NCBI GenBank assembly: GCA_002292325.1
Contig: DBBR01000057.1
Span: 1 to 42,212 of the forward strand
Length of the DNA: 42,212 nt
Reading direction: 5' to 3'
Source of the DNA: Flavobacteriales bacterium UBA979
GTDB taxonomy: Bacteria > Bacteroidota > Bacteroidia > Flavobacteriales_D > Sanyastnellaceae
This document shows positions 16,331 through 24,326 of the stretch, one piece after another (the stretch's first letter is position 1; the number at the start of each line of letters is the position of its first letter). The translations under genes were made by a program, and so were the position numbers. The notes under the pieces were generated by a model. The model saw nothing but the letters and a program-made list of their open reading frames with translations. It was not told where the DNA came from and did no database searches.

Positions 16331-17265
16331 TTGCCGTCTTATTCTTCGTCAGTGTCTTTGTGGCACTCTTGGCTTGGACTCAAGCGCAGCTCGCTCCTGC
16401 AATTGGCGTCGAGCGAACAGCATCCCACTTTGGACCGTTCACTTTTCAAACGAACCGACCGTTTCTATTTTTGATTGCCGTTGCAATTCTCTGCATTCTG
16501 ACGCTTCCGCTTCAAATCGGATCAACCCTGTGGGGAGTGGCTTCTTTGCTGGCCCTCTGCAGCATGCGACACTTTTGGGAATTCGAACCCATTCTTCATC
16601 AGGAAAGTCCTGAAGTTCTGAATAGTCGACTCCGTGCGCTCCAACATCAGCTGGACCGATTAAAGGAAAGAGAACAATTGGATGCAGCATTGACCAAGAC
16701 ATCGCTGTCCCATCATGCGATGAGCCAATTCAGCGAGCGATTTGAATTGACGCTGCTCACGATTGAAAACCACCTGCTCATGGGTGACCATGAAAAGGCA
16801 GAAAAGATCATCACCCTCTTCGCTCGTCACCTCAGGCAGGTGCTGTATGAAGGAGCGACTCCTTTTTTACCGCTTCATGAAACGGTAGAACACATCCAAA
16901 CTCACCTTCAATTGATGCAACTCCTAACTGGCAATCGGTTTCGATGCGAATTAGACGACGGGATGCTGGATGCTACCACATTGGAGCGTTATACCCAGCC
17001 ATTGATGATCAGCGCATGGGCTCAGAATGCTCTTTGGCCCTATTTCAGTTTGGCGGAAAGGAGCCTAGATGTCATTGGAGACACCCATTTGCAATTGGAA
17101 CAAATCAACGAAAGTCTGGTCGTTTCATTTTCACCTCCCGACTCTATGTATTTGCCACAAGATGCCGCTGAGCAAGAACACACTGAATCTTTCCGCCTTC
17201 TCGGCGATTCCTCCGCTTTGCCGACGTCAATAGAAGAGCAAATTATCTTGGCAATCAGCCAGTAA
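16327..17265 (+). CDS. Degenerate LytS/YehU-type membrane histidine kinase-like protein
   Basis: A 312-residue protein with hydrophobic segments at about 1-20 and 43-80, a coiled-coil-like linker (about 95-125), and a region with the layout of the His_kinase (LytS) family. The block LLMGDHEKAEKIITLFARH with HLRQVLY matches the typical GDxExAxxxLxxLSxLLRxxL. It is followed by LPLHETVEHIQTHLQLMQ, matching LxxElexxexYLxLe, and QPLMISAWAQNALW, matching QPLVENAIxH. The phosphoacceptor motif NPHFLFN is absent; the aligned segment reads FSERFEL, putting Glu137 in place of His. The C-terminal ATP-binding glycine motif (DNGxG) is also missing. It should therefore be a pseudokinase. Its start overlaps the meaB stop (ATGA), and its end overlaps the hisS stop by 11 nt. 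The function is unknown. Confidence 0.65.
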   Translation: MIAVLFFVSVFVALLAWTQAQLAPAIGVERTASHFGPFTFQTNRPFLFLIAVAILCILTLPLQIGSTLWGVASLLALCSMRHFWEFEPILHQESPEVLNSRLRALQHQLDRLKEREQLDAALTKTSLSHHAMSQFSERFELTLLTIENHLLMGDHEKAEKIITLFARHLRQVLYEGATPFLPLHETVEHIQTHLQLMQLLTGNRFRCELDDGMLDATTLERYTQPLMISAWAQNALWPYFSLAERSLDVIGDTHLQLEQINESLVVSFSPPDSMYLPQDAAEQEHTESFRLLGDSSALPTSIEEQIILAISQ

Positions 17266-18643
17266 TCTCAGCTTTTAACCAAGAGGTGAGTTCTTTGGCT
17301 TTCACATCAACTTGATCTCCCGTTTGCATGTTGCGCACCGTCCAACTCCCTTTGGTGCGTTCTTCATCCCCGGCCATTAACACAAATTGAACACCCAAAT
17401 CAGAAGCGTGCTTCATTTGCTTTTTCAATTTGGATACATCCGGATACAGGACCGTGCTGATTCCCACTTGGCGCAGCCCTTGCAAAGCTTTGAGACCATC
17501 AGATCTCCCTTCGTCATCCAATTGAACAATAAGTACTTGCGCTTGAGGCAACACGGACTCTGGAAAAGCATCAAAATGATCCAACACATCATAGATCCGA
17601 TCTGCTCCAAAGCTGATGCCCACGCCACTCATCCCTTCCCAACCAAAAATTCCTGTAAGGTCTGCATAGCGCCCTCCACCACAAATACTTCCCACAGGCG
17701 CATCGGCTACCCGGACTTCGAAGATGGCGCCCGTGTAGTAATTCAATCCCCGAGCCAACGTAGGATCGAATACGAGATGCTCCGAGCCAACTCCTGCTTC
17801 ACTCGCCATTTGAATCAATTCAGACATTTCTTCGAAAGCAGCCAGTGCTTCAGAATCACCCGCAGCAAACATCGCTCGCATTCCATTCAGCCGGGCATGC
17901 ACATCCTCATGTGCGAGGAGCGCAAAAAGCTCCATAATGGATTCGATTGAATCAGGTGCAAAGCCACGGTTGCTCAGTTCTAAGCGAACTCCTTCATTTC
18001 CGATTTTATCCCATTTATCCAAAGCTATCGTGAAATCCTCAAAACGATCTTCAATGCCCCACGCGCGAGCTAAAGCATTCAGCAACCTTCGATCGTTTAG
18101 GACAATTTCAAACCCCGGAACTCCAAGCTCTTTTAAAACTTGATGAAATAAGGTTACCAAATCGAGTTCGCACAAGACACTATCTGAACCAATGATGTCA
18201 GCATCGCATTGAGTGAATTCTTGGTACCTACCCTTGCCCGGACGGTCTCCCCTCCATACCGTCTGCATTTGGTAGCGCCTAAAAGGAAAGGCCAAATCAT
18301 TCCGAGCCATGACCACGAACCGCGCGAAAGGAACCGTCAAGTCATAGCGCAAAGCCTTTTTGGAAATGCGCGGAGTAACCGATTTAGAATCCTTGCTATT
18401 CAGCGCCTCCGAATCCGCCTTTGCGAGGTAGTCCCCATTGTTCAGGATTTTGAATATCAATTGATCGCCTTCTTCTCCGTATTTGCCCGTTAGCGTTTGT
18501 AAACTTTCCATTGCGGGGGTTTCAATGGGTTGAAAACCATAGCGCTCAAAAGCATTGCGCATCACACCGAACATCCAGTTGCGTCGGGCCATGACTGCTG
18601 GACCAAAGTCACGGGTTCCTTTGGGGATCGAAGGTTTGCTCAT
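17255..18643 (-). CDS. hisS: Histidine--tRNA ligase
   Basis: A 462-residue class II aminoacyl-tRNA synthetase that charges tRNA(His). It starts with PSIPKGTRDFGP. Other motifs are motif 1 around FERYGFQPIETPA, RYDLTVPFARFV, motif 2 in VWRGDRPGKGRYQEFTQCD, the histidine-specific GLNYYTGAIFEV, motif 3 (GGGRYADLTGIFG), and a C-terminal anticodon-binding domain (QVLIVQLDDE onward). Full length with all motifs present. The C-terminal coding end overlaps the convergent upstream neighbour by 11 nt. A 25-codon membrane microprotein lies 19 nt upstream on the same strand and may share its transcript. No T-box or other leader element was recognised. Confidence 0.97.
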   Translation of the reverse strand: MSKPSIPKGTRDFGPAVMARRNWMFGVMRNAFERYGFQPIETPAMESLQTLTGKYGEEGDQLIFKILNNGDYLAKADSEALNSKDSKSVTPRISKKALRYDLTVPFARFVVMARNDLAFPFRRYQMQTVWRGDRPGKGRYQEFTQCDADIIGSDSVLCELDLVTLFHQVLKELGVPGFEIVLNDRRLLNALARAWGIEDRFEDFTIALDKWDKIGNEGVRLELSNRGFAPDSIESIMELFALLAHEDVHARLNGMRAMFAAGDSEALAAFEEMSELIQMASEAGVGSEHLVFDPTLARGLNYYTGAIFEVRVADAPVGSICGGGRYADLTGIFGWEGMSGVGISFGADRIYDVLDHFDAFPESVLPQAQVLIVQLDDEGRSDGLKALQGLRQVGISTVLYPDVSKLKKQMKHASDLGVQFVLMAGDEERTKGSWTVRNMQTGDQVDVKAKELTSWLKAEITG

Positions 18644-18662
18644 AATCAGCTATTGCAGCGTT

Positions 18663-18740
18663 TCAACGCTTGTTTTGGCGACGGTATTGAATGAAAGCAA
18701 CTACCGTAAGAATGGCCATCGCGAGAAAAACGTATTGCAT
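18663..18740 (-). CDS. Single-span membrane microprotein upstream of hisS
   Basis: A 25-codon ORF on the hisS strand ending 19 nt before the hisS ATG. It encodes a short hydrophobic helix (YVFLAMAILTVVAFI, about 3-17) followed by a strongly basic tail (YRRQNKR), the classic layout of a tiny inner-membrane protein with an N-out, C-in orientation by the positive-inside rule. No Shine-Dalgarno is visible, but that is normal here. The frame stays open upstream, so a longer form is possible, but ATG 18740 is the only ATG close to the hydrophobic core. It could alternatively be a translated leader affecting hisS expression. It contains no His residue, so it is not a His attenuation peptide. Small size keeps confidence moderate. 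Confidence 0.5.
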   Translation of the reverse strand: MQYVFLAMAILTVVAFIQYRRQNKR

Positions 18741-18778
18741 GAGGAAGGGAGTTTTACAGGTGCTAAATTCGGCAATCC

Positions 18779-19666
18779 ATGGGAACCCACGAAACCATCC
18801 GACAACTTTCCGGTCATCAAGGCGCTATTTACGATGTGACTTGGGCAAATGACCAATCCTGCTGGCTCACTGCGGGGGGGGATGGAATCATTGCGGAGTG
18901 GGCCGAGGACGGCAGCGGTGAAGGCCGCGCATTGCTGCACCATGACCAAGCTTTTTTTTCGGTGTCAGCACACAAGCGGATGAGGGTTGCCGGTGCAGAA
19001 AACGGTGACTTATTCCTATGGGAACAAGGTCAGGAAGACCTTGCACGACGGATAAAAGCGCACTCATCAGGCCTGTTTGCATTGACCTGGATGGAGGATG
19101 GCACGCTGGTTACAGGCGGAGGAGACGAACGGGTCATTCACTGGAAAGACAATGCTGTACAAAGCGATTGGCAGATGAAGGGTGGTCGTAAAATCCGATG
19201 CGTAGTCCCCTCCGACGCAGGTATTTTTATCGGGACTTCCGGTGGGGCGGCCGTCATCAGCCCTCCGCTGAACGCAGTTGGCTCGTTGCAAGGGGGAACG
19301 ACCATTGCTGGACATGAAGGGGGAACTTATGCTGCCATTTGGCATCCACAAAAACGCGTTTGGATATCAGGAGGTCGCGACGGCTATTTGCGCGTTTGGG
19401 ATCCCCAGGGTGCGCTTTTATTGTCCATTCCAGCGCATGAAAGCGCGATATACAGGTTAAGCTATTTCAATGGGATGCTCTGGACTGCGAGCCGGGATAA
19501 GTCCCTGAAGGCATGGGGATGGAATGATTTGGAACCACATGAGAAGGTGACCCATAAGGATGGAGGTTCACATCGATCGATCAATGCCATGGCATCTAAC
19601 GGAAGAACCACGGGGCGTCTGATTTTCGGCGGTGACGACCGTTTAGTGCGCATGCTCATTCGCTAA
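18779..19666 (+). CDS. WD40-repeat beta-propeller protein
   Basis: A 295-residue protein without a signal peptide that consists of WD40 repeats. Units are visible as GHQGAIYDVTWA with AGGDGIIAEWAE, AHSSGLFALTWM with GGGDERVIHWKD, GHEGGTYAAIWH with GGRDGYLRVWDP, AHESAIYRLSYF with SRDKSLKAW, and a closing GGDDRLVRML. With two less regular blades, it makes about seven, a single complete propeller. It is probably a cytosolic scaffold for protein-protein contacts; the partner is unknown. A TAAATTCG box (18764-18771) ends 7 nt before the ATG. It is convergent with ung, 9 nt apart, and divergent from the hisS transcript. Confidence 0.88.
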   Translation: MGTHETIRQLSGHQGAIYDVTWANDQSCWLTAGGDGIIAEWAEDGSGEGRALLHHDQAFFSVSAHKRMRVAGAENGDLFLWEQGQEDLARRIKAHSSGLFALTWMEDGTLVTGGGDERVIHWKDNAVQSDWQMKGGRKIRCVVPSDAGIFIGTSGGAAVISPPLNAVGSLQGGTTIAGHEGGTYAAIWHPQKRVWISGGRDGYLRVWDPQGALLLSIPAHESAIYRLSYFNGMLWTASRDKSLKAWGWNDLEPHEKVTHKDGGSHRSINAMASNGRTTGRLIFGGDDRLVRMLIR

Positions 19667-19675
19667 GAACCTCAA

Positions 19676-20437
19676 TCAATCCTCAGACCCCAGCCAATTG
19701 ACTCCCGCTCTTCCATGAGCCTCTAGCCAATCATTGGCCTTGGAGAAATGTCGGGATCCCCAGAATCCGCGATACGCAGACAATGGACTTGGATGAGGAG
19801 CTTCAAAAACAGCGTGTTGCTTTTGCGTAAACCGCTTGGCGTGCAGCTGAGCTGGCTTACCCCAAAGTAAAATGGCGATGGGTACATCTAGATTTGAAAC
19901 TGCATCAAGAATCGCTCCGGTCACTTCTTGCCAACCGAATAACGAATGCGAACCAGGGGAACCATCGCGGACCGTTAAAACGTCATTGAGAAGCAGCACA
20001 CCTTCCCTGCTCCAATGCCCCAACGCTCCAGATGAATCGAAATCTTGACCCAAAGGCCACGGAGCGGCCAAATCTGTTTGAACTTCTTTGATGATGTTTC
20101 TCAGGGAAGGTGGATGTGGGACACCGGCCGAAACCGAAAATGCCAACCCGTGTGCCTGTCCCGGACCGTGGTACGGGTCTTGACCGCAAATGACCGCCCG
20201 AACATTTGCGGGACTTACAGCACGCAAAGCTTCAAATTCGAAACCTGCTGGCGGGTAGCAAGGAGCTTTTTCTCGTTCGCGATCCACGGCGTGGCTCAGC
20301 CCCTCCCAATCAAGCGAAGCCGTCTCAATTAAGATCCGCCACTCCTCCGGAAGGCGATCTAAAAGACTGGAATTAGACGATAGTTCCACACGGCAAACAT
20401 GCGAGATTCTGAGAGGTTTTCCAACGCCCCACATCAT
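19676..20437 (-). CDS. ung: Uracil-DNA glycosylase
   Basis: A protein of up to 253 residues of family 1 uracil-DNA glycosylase, which removes uracil from DNA in base-excision repair. The catalytic water-activating motif is GQDPYHGPGQAHGLAFSV, with the conserved Asp. The leucine/His loop is HPSPLSAYRGFWGSRHFS, and LLLNDVLTVR and VPIAILLWGKPAQ also match. The domain is complete. The N-terminus is uncertain: ATGs at 20437 and 20434 are available, and a GTG sixteen codons in (before ELSSNSSL) could also serve. Family members usually begin shortly before the LPEEW segment. Its 5' end lies opposite the upstream region of the divergent helicase gene. Assignment is firm. Confidence 0.96.
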   Translation of the reverse strand: MMWGVGKPLRISHVCRVELSSNSSLLDRLPEEWRILIETASLDWEGLSHAVDREREKAPCYPPAGFEFEALRAVSPANVRAVICGQDPYHGPGQAHGLAFSVSAGVPHPPSLRNIIKEVQTDLAAPWPLGQDFDSSGALGHWSREGVLLLNDVLTVRDGSPGSHSLFGWQEVTGAILDAVSNLDVPIAILLWGKPAQLHAKRFTQKQHAVFEAPHPSPLSAYRGFWGSRHFSKANDWLEAHGRAGVNWLGSED

Positions 20438-20470
20438 TCCGTGGAAAACCTATTCCTTCATTTTCTTTCA

Positions 20471-22099
20471 ATGAAGGAATGGAAGGGGTACTTTTGCCTT
20501 TTCGCAATTATCCCTGATGCTTTTCATAGGGCCTACCAAAAACGCCAGCAGACCTTGTCTTTGACCGATTCCCAACTCAAAAAGCAGCTCGAATCCCATA
20601 AAGGGAAGACCCTTTACGGATATCAAGAGAATGCCATCGCCACCTTGCTGGGCAGAATGGACAAGTTTCCGGAACGGTACAACTTGTTGTTTCAATTGCC
20701 CACAGGCGGAGGAAAGACAGTGATATTTTCGGAACTCGCGAAGCAATACATCCTCAAAACGGGCAAGCGGGTCCTCATCCTCACCCACCGAATTGAATTG
20801 TGCGGACAGACAAGTCGGATGCTCACGGACATTGGAATCCCGAACAAAATCATCAATAGCAAAGTCAAAGAACTCGAAGAGGAGGACGATCATTGGTGTT
20901 TTGTTGCGATGGTAGAAACGCTGAACAACCGTCTCAATGACGAGCGGATAGAGTTCGACAACCTGGGCCTTGTGGTCATTGATGAAGCCCACTACAACAG
21001 CTTCCGCAAGCTATTTGGTCACTTTGCGAACCAAATTATTCTCGGGGTAACGGCAACACCACTGAGCTCGAACGTCAAATTGCCCCTCAAGGACAATTAC
21101 AACGAACTGCTCGTCGGAGAATCGATTTCAGCCCTGGTTGAAGAGGAATTCTTAGCAAAGGCCATAACGTATAGCTATGATGTGAATTTGAGATCCCTCA
21201 AAATTGGCATCAACGGCGATTACACCGTCAGCAGCTCAGAACGCCTTTATGGGAATTACCTGATGCAAGAAAAGCTCCTTTATGCTTATGAAGAAAAAGC
21301 AAAAGGAACGAAGACGTTGATTTTCAATAACGGAATCAACACGTCCAAGCAAGTTCAGGCCATGTTCATTGAAGAAGGCTACGAGTGCATGCACCTCGAC
21401 AACACGCACAGTGAAAAGGAACGACAAGATATCCTCGCGTGGTTTGAGAAGAAGCCCGATGCCATCCTCAGTTCTGTATCGATTCTCACAACCGGTTTCG
21501 ATTCACCTTCCGTTCAAACCATTATTTTGAATCGAGCTACGAAGTCTCTGACCCTCTATCACCAGATGATTGGTCGGGGTTCTCGGATATTGCCAAAAAA
21601 GCGTCATTTCAATGTGATTGATTTGGGCAACAATGCCCGGAGATTTGGCTTGTGGGAGGCTCATATCAATTGGTCCGAAATTTTCAAATCTCCCAATTCT
21701 TTCATCGAAGGGCTGTACACGGATGAAGAGATCGAAGATGAGTTTGTTTTCGAGTATTCGAATGAGTTGATGGAAAAGCTACAAGGTGGTCCTGATCCCG
21801 ACTTTAACATGGCGGAGGCCTACGTTCAAGTGACAAGAGCTGGCGGCCGTCCGAAGGAAGCCATCGAACGGAGCATTGATCACCACATTGAAATCATTCG
21901 GTATGTCTGCGACGACTTGTGGGACGCTTTTGACCTGGCGAAGGAACTTGAAGGAGATATAACGTATCGAATTCGGCTCTATTCCAAGTGCATCGCAAAA
22001 ACTACAGAGAATTACAAAAACTGGCTGAAGGAAGAGTACTCCCGCAAGCTCAAAAGCGCCTTGCGACAAGCTTACGTTACAGACGACCAAGAAGCTTGA
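20471..22099 (+). CDS. DEAD/DEAH-box superfamily 2 helicase
   Basis: A helicase of about 540 residues with both RecA-like lobes: a Q-like LYGYQENAI, motif I PTGGGKTVIF, motif Ia ILTHRIELCGQT, motif II VVIDEAHYNSF (DEAH), motif III GVTATP, motif V STGxD-like LTTGFDSPSVQTII, and motif VI HQMIGRGSR. The C-terminal ~130 residues are helical and unassigned. It resembles the COG1061 group of nucleic-acid helicases; its exact substrate is unknown. The start is ambiguous: the frame opens at 20399, ATG is at 20471, but an exact TACTTTTG promoter box sits at 20489-20496, inside that N-terminus. This favours initiation at a TTG (20555 or 20561) just before the conserved TDSQLKKQL. The end is certain. 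A hairpin terminator follows at 22148. Confidence 0.9.
   Translation: MKEWKGYFCLFAIIPDAFHRAYQKRQQTLSLTDSQLKKQLESHKGKTLYGYQENAIATLLGRMDKFPERYNLLFQLPTGGGKTVIFSELAKQYILKTGKRVLILTHRIELCGQTSRMLTDIGIPNKIINSKVKELEEEDDHWCFVAMVETLNNRLNDERIEFDNLGLVVIDEAHYNSFRKLFGHFANQIILGVTATPLSSNVKLPLKDNYNELLVGESISALVEEEFLAKAITYSYDVNLRSLKIGINGDYTVSSSERLYGNYLMQEKLLYAYEEKAKGTKTLIFNNGINTSKQVQAMFIEEGYECMHLDNTHSEKERQDILAWFEKKPDAILSSVSILTTGFDSPSVQTIILNRATKSLTLYHQMIGRGSRILPKKRHFNVIDLGNNARRFGLWEAHINWSEIFKSPNSFIEGLYTDEEIEDEFVFEYSNELMEKLQGGPDPDFNMAEAYVQVTRAGGRPKEAIERSIDHHIEIIRYVCDDLWDAFDLAKELEGDITYRIRLYSKCIAKTTENYKNWLKEEYSRKLKSALRQAYVTDDQEA
20489..20496 (+). promoter_or_regulatory. -7 promoter box for the helicase gene
   Basis: TACTTTTG is an exact TAnnTTTG match. 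It lies downstream of the first ATG of the helicase frame, and would place the transcript start near 20501-20503. If used, translation must start at the TTG codons at 20555 or 20561. Confidence 0.4.
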
Positions 22100-22147
22100 G
22101 ACTGCCTGTTCTCTGACAGCAGTGAATCGAGGCCCTACACTTATAAA

Positions 22148-22175
22148 CTGTCACCAACTACGCTGGTGCAGTTTT
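22148..22175 (+). terminator. Weak hairpin terminator after the helicase gene
   Basis: CTG-T-CACCA (22148-22156) pairs with TGGTG-CAG (22164-22171), leaving one bulged base and a 7-nt loop, and is followed by four T (22172-22175). It lies 48 nt after the helicase stop and just before the next gene's promoter-like box. The T-run is short, so efficiency is uncertain. Confidence 0.5.
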
Positions 22176-22190
22176 GATTAAATTTCGTTC

Positions 22191-23264
22191 ATGTTCACGG
22201 ATGGATCGAATGAACTTGAAATCTTCCCCATAGCGCTCGGAATTCTGTTTATTCTGGGGATGGGAATGACATTAAATCTCTACAAAATCCATCGTCGTAA
22301 TTCCGCATACCTCCCTCTTTGGCAAGTTTACTTAACCATCGCATCCAGTGCCTTTACGCTCGTTGCTGGGGCATTTGTAGCGAGCCTTAATTGGGGACTT
22401 TTGCCGATGGATATGCGTTCGAATGGCGTGGGTTTGGCTCAAGCAGCCATTTTTTTGACAGGAATCAATGGCGCGGCTTATGGCCATCGATTGAGATCCT
22501 TAACCGCAATTCCGCGTGAAACTAAAAACACCCTCATTCAAGAGCAATTGCTGCTTCAAAGTGTTTCTCAATCTCAGCAAAACCTGGCTTTAAAGGAAAA
22601 AGTCATTGAAACAAAGCGTAAACATTTGAAATCTCAGATGAATCCGCACTTTTTATTTAACGTTCTCACGGGCGTGCAACACTTGCTCCAAAAGTCTGAA
22701 AGTGAGCGAGCTGGCCGTGTTTTCCATCGTTTTCGACGACTCTTAATGCTCGGCTTCATGTCCCAAGACCGCATTCTTGGTCCGTTGTCACAAGAAATGG
22801 AACACGTGAACCAATACGTGGATTTAGAACGAGTTCGATTGAATCAACCCATCTCCTTTGATTGGGATGTAAAACAGGATGTCTTGCCTGAAGTGACCCC
22901 ATGTCCGCTTTTCATCCTTCAACCTCTTATTGAAAATGCGATTTGGCATGGGCTAGCTGATCAAGGGATTGCAAATCCAAGGGTGAGGATTCAAGTTAAA
23001 TGGGTGGGAGAAGACTTAGAAATCAATGTATCTGACAACGGCAGAGGACTATCCAACGGCAAAGAGGCTCCTCACGCTCATCGATCGAGGGGAACGGCCA
23101 TCGTTCGCGAACGACTAGCCTTGCTCAGGCACCGGGGCACGCTGAACATTGAAGAAGGGATGGAATCACATCCTTTCCAACGTGGAGTTACTTCACGATT
23201 GAGCTTTCCCCTTTGGGCGCTTGAACCGGCCTGGAATCAACGCGAGAGCAAGAAAGCGAGCTAA
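22191..23264 (+). CDS. LytS-family sensor histidine kinase
   Basis: A 357-residue membrane protein. About three or four hydrophobic segments occupy residues 1-105, then a coiled-coil-like linker (about 115-145) leads to the LytS-type kinase core. The phosphoacceptor is intact: MNPHFLFN (H153). The helix with HRFRRLLMLGF and LSQEMEHVNQYVDLERVRL follows, then the ATP-binding N box LQPLIENAIWHG and the G1 box VSDNGRGL, and it ends in the RERLALL segment. In this family the kinase phosphorylates a LytTR response regulator, usually encoded next door; none is present here, so it is an orphan. TAAATTTC ends 4 nt before the ATG, consistent with a leaderless start. No periplasmic sensing domain is evident. 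It is convergent with tsaD, 11 nt apart. Confidence 0.92.
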   Translation: MFTDGSNELEIFPIALGILFILGMGMTLNLYKIHRRNSAYLPLWQVYLTIASSAFTLVAGAFVASLNWGLLPMDMRSNGVGLAQAAIFLTGINGAAYGHRLRSLTAIPRETKNTLIQEQLLLQSVSQSQQNLALKEKVIETKRKHLKSQMNPHFLFNVLTGVQHLLQKSESERAGRVFHRFRRLLMLGFMSQDRILGPLSQEMEHVNQYVDLERVRLNQPISFDWDVKQDVLPEVTPCPLFILQPLIENAIWHGLADQGIANPRVRIQVKWVGEDLEINVSDNGRGLSNGKEAPHAHRSRGTAIVRERLALLRHRGTLNIEEGMESHPFQRGVTSRLSFPLWALEPAWNQRESKKAS

Positions 23265-23275
23265 TTAAGGGTTCC

Positions 23276-24289
23276 TCAAAAGGTCCACCGAGGTTGCGGC
23301 TCATCCGATAAGGCTCCAATCCAGCGCTCTTGGAACATGAGCGATCCAGCCATGGCAATCATGGCAGCATTGTCCGTACAATAAGATAAGGGAGGAATGA
23401 ACACATCCCAATCGTCACTCTCCTGCATCGTTCTCAGTCTCGCACGTAAGCCACTGTTCGCAGAAACACCCCCTGCAATCGCTACTCGTTTTATTCCTGT
23501 TTGCGCAACAGCCGCTTCTAATTTATCCAAAAGAACATCTAAGATGATTCGTTGAACACTTGCGGCAATGTCATTCTTGTGACCAGCGATGAAGGCCGGA
23601 TCCTCCTGTGTTTTCCGCTGAAGAAATTGCCAGATTTGTGTTTTGAGTCCACTGAAACTCATATCCAAACCAGCAACATTGGGCTTTGAAAATGGATAAG
23701 CAAAAGCATCGCCTTCGGCCGCCAAGCGATCTAAAACAGGTCCCCCTGGGTAAGGTAACCCCATCAATTTAGCAACCTTGTCGAATGCTTCTCCAGCCGC
23801 ATCGTCCAGCGTTTCACCCAGTACACGCATGTTCAATGCCGAACTCACCTCGACGAGTTGGGTGTGACCTCCTGATACGGTCAAACATAAAAAAGGAAAA
23901 CGAGGATACGGTCCCGGTGCCAAGAAATGGGCCAAAATATGAGCCTGCATATGATTTACAGGGATCATGGGTTTACCGTGACTCCAAGCCCACGATTTCG
24001 CAAAAGATGTGCCTACGTGCAATGAGCCCATCAAACCTGGACCACGGGTATAAGCTACTGCATCAATGGACGATACCTCGATACCTGACTCTTCCAAAGC
24101 AACATCCAACGTAGGAACGATATTTTGGATGTGCGCACGACTCGCCAACTCGGGAACAACTCCACCAAATTTTGCGTGGATTGCTTGATTTGCCACCGTA
24201 TTGGCTAAAACCTTGTTACCTCGTATGAGAGCAACGCCTGTATCATCACAGGATGATTCAAAAGCAAGAATTACAGGTGATTGTGGCAT
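23276..24289 (-). CDS. tsaD: tRNA N6-adenosine threonylcarbamoyltransferase TsaD
   Basis: A 337-residue ASKHA-fold enzyme that, with TsaB and TsaE, transfers the threonylcarbamoyl group to A37 of ANN-decoding tRNAs. It begins ILAFESSCDDTGVALI, and carries the metal-binding HMQAHILAHF, TVSGGHTQLV, DDAAGEAFDKVAKLMGLPYPGGP, AGGVSANSGLR and the closing CTDNAAMIAMAG. Full length with every motif intact. The start ATG 24289 is fixed by a TACTTTTG promoter box (24309-24302 on this strand), with a leader of at most a few bases. It diverges from the TamB-like gene; their 5' ends are only 37 nt apart. Confidence 0.97.
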   Translation of the reverse strand: MPQSPVILAFESSCDDTGVALIRGNKVLANTVANQAIHAKFGGVVPELASRAHIQNIVPTLDVALEESGIEVSSIDAVAYTRGPGLMGSLHVGTSFAKSWAWSHGKPMIPVNHMQAHILAHFLAPGPYPRFPFLCLTVSGGHTQLVEVSSALNMRVLGETLDDAAGEAFDKVAKLMGLPYPGGPVLDRLAAEGDAFAYPFSKPNVAGLDMSFSGLKTQIWQFLQRKTQEDPAFIAGHKNDIAASVQRIILDVLLDKLEAAVAQTGIKRVAIAGGVSANSGLRARLRTMQESDDWDVFIPPLSYCTDNAAMIAMAGSLMFQERWIGALSDEPQPRWTF

Positions 24290-24301
24290 GATTTCTGGTC
24301 A

Positions 24302-24309
24302 CAAAAGTA
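24302..24309 (-). promoter_or_regulatory. -7 promoter box for tsaD
   Basis: The minus strand reads TACTTTTG, an exact TAnnTTTG match, ending 12 nt before ATG 24289. A TTTG about 25 nt upstream (24338-24335 on this strand) could be the -33 element, slightly too far for the usual spacing, and it lies inside the divergent gene's first codons. Confidence 0.5.
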
Positions 24310-24326
24310 TAATTTCACAGCTATTG

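Noticed and set aside
17387..17950. A 187-codon plus-strand ORF
   Set aside because: It is antisense to hisS, whose conserved motifs occupy the same stretch.
20468..20992. A 174-codon minus-strand ORF
   Set aside because: It is antisense to the helicase coding region carrying the motif I and Ia sequences, with no motif of its own.
24201..24326. N-terminal extension of the TamB-like protein
   Set aside because: It overlaps the tsaD 5' coding region and promoter, and ATG 24327 directly precedes the expected membrane anchor.
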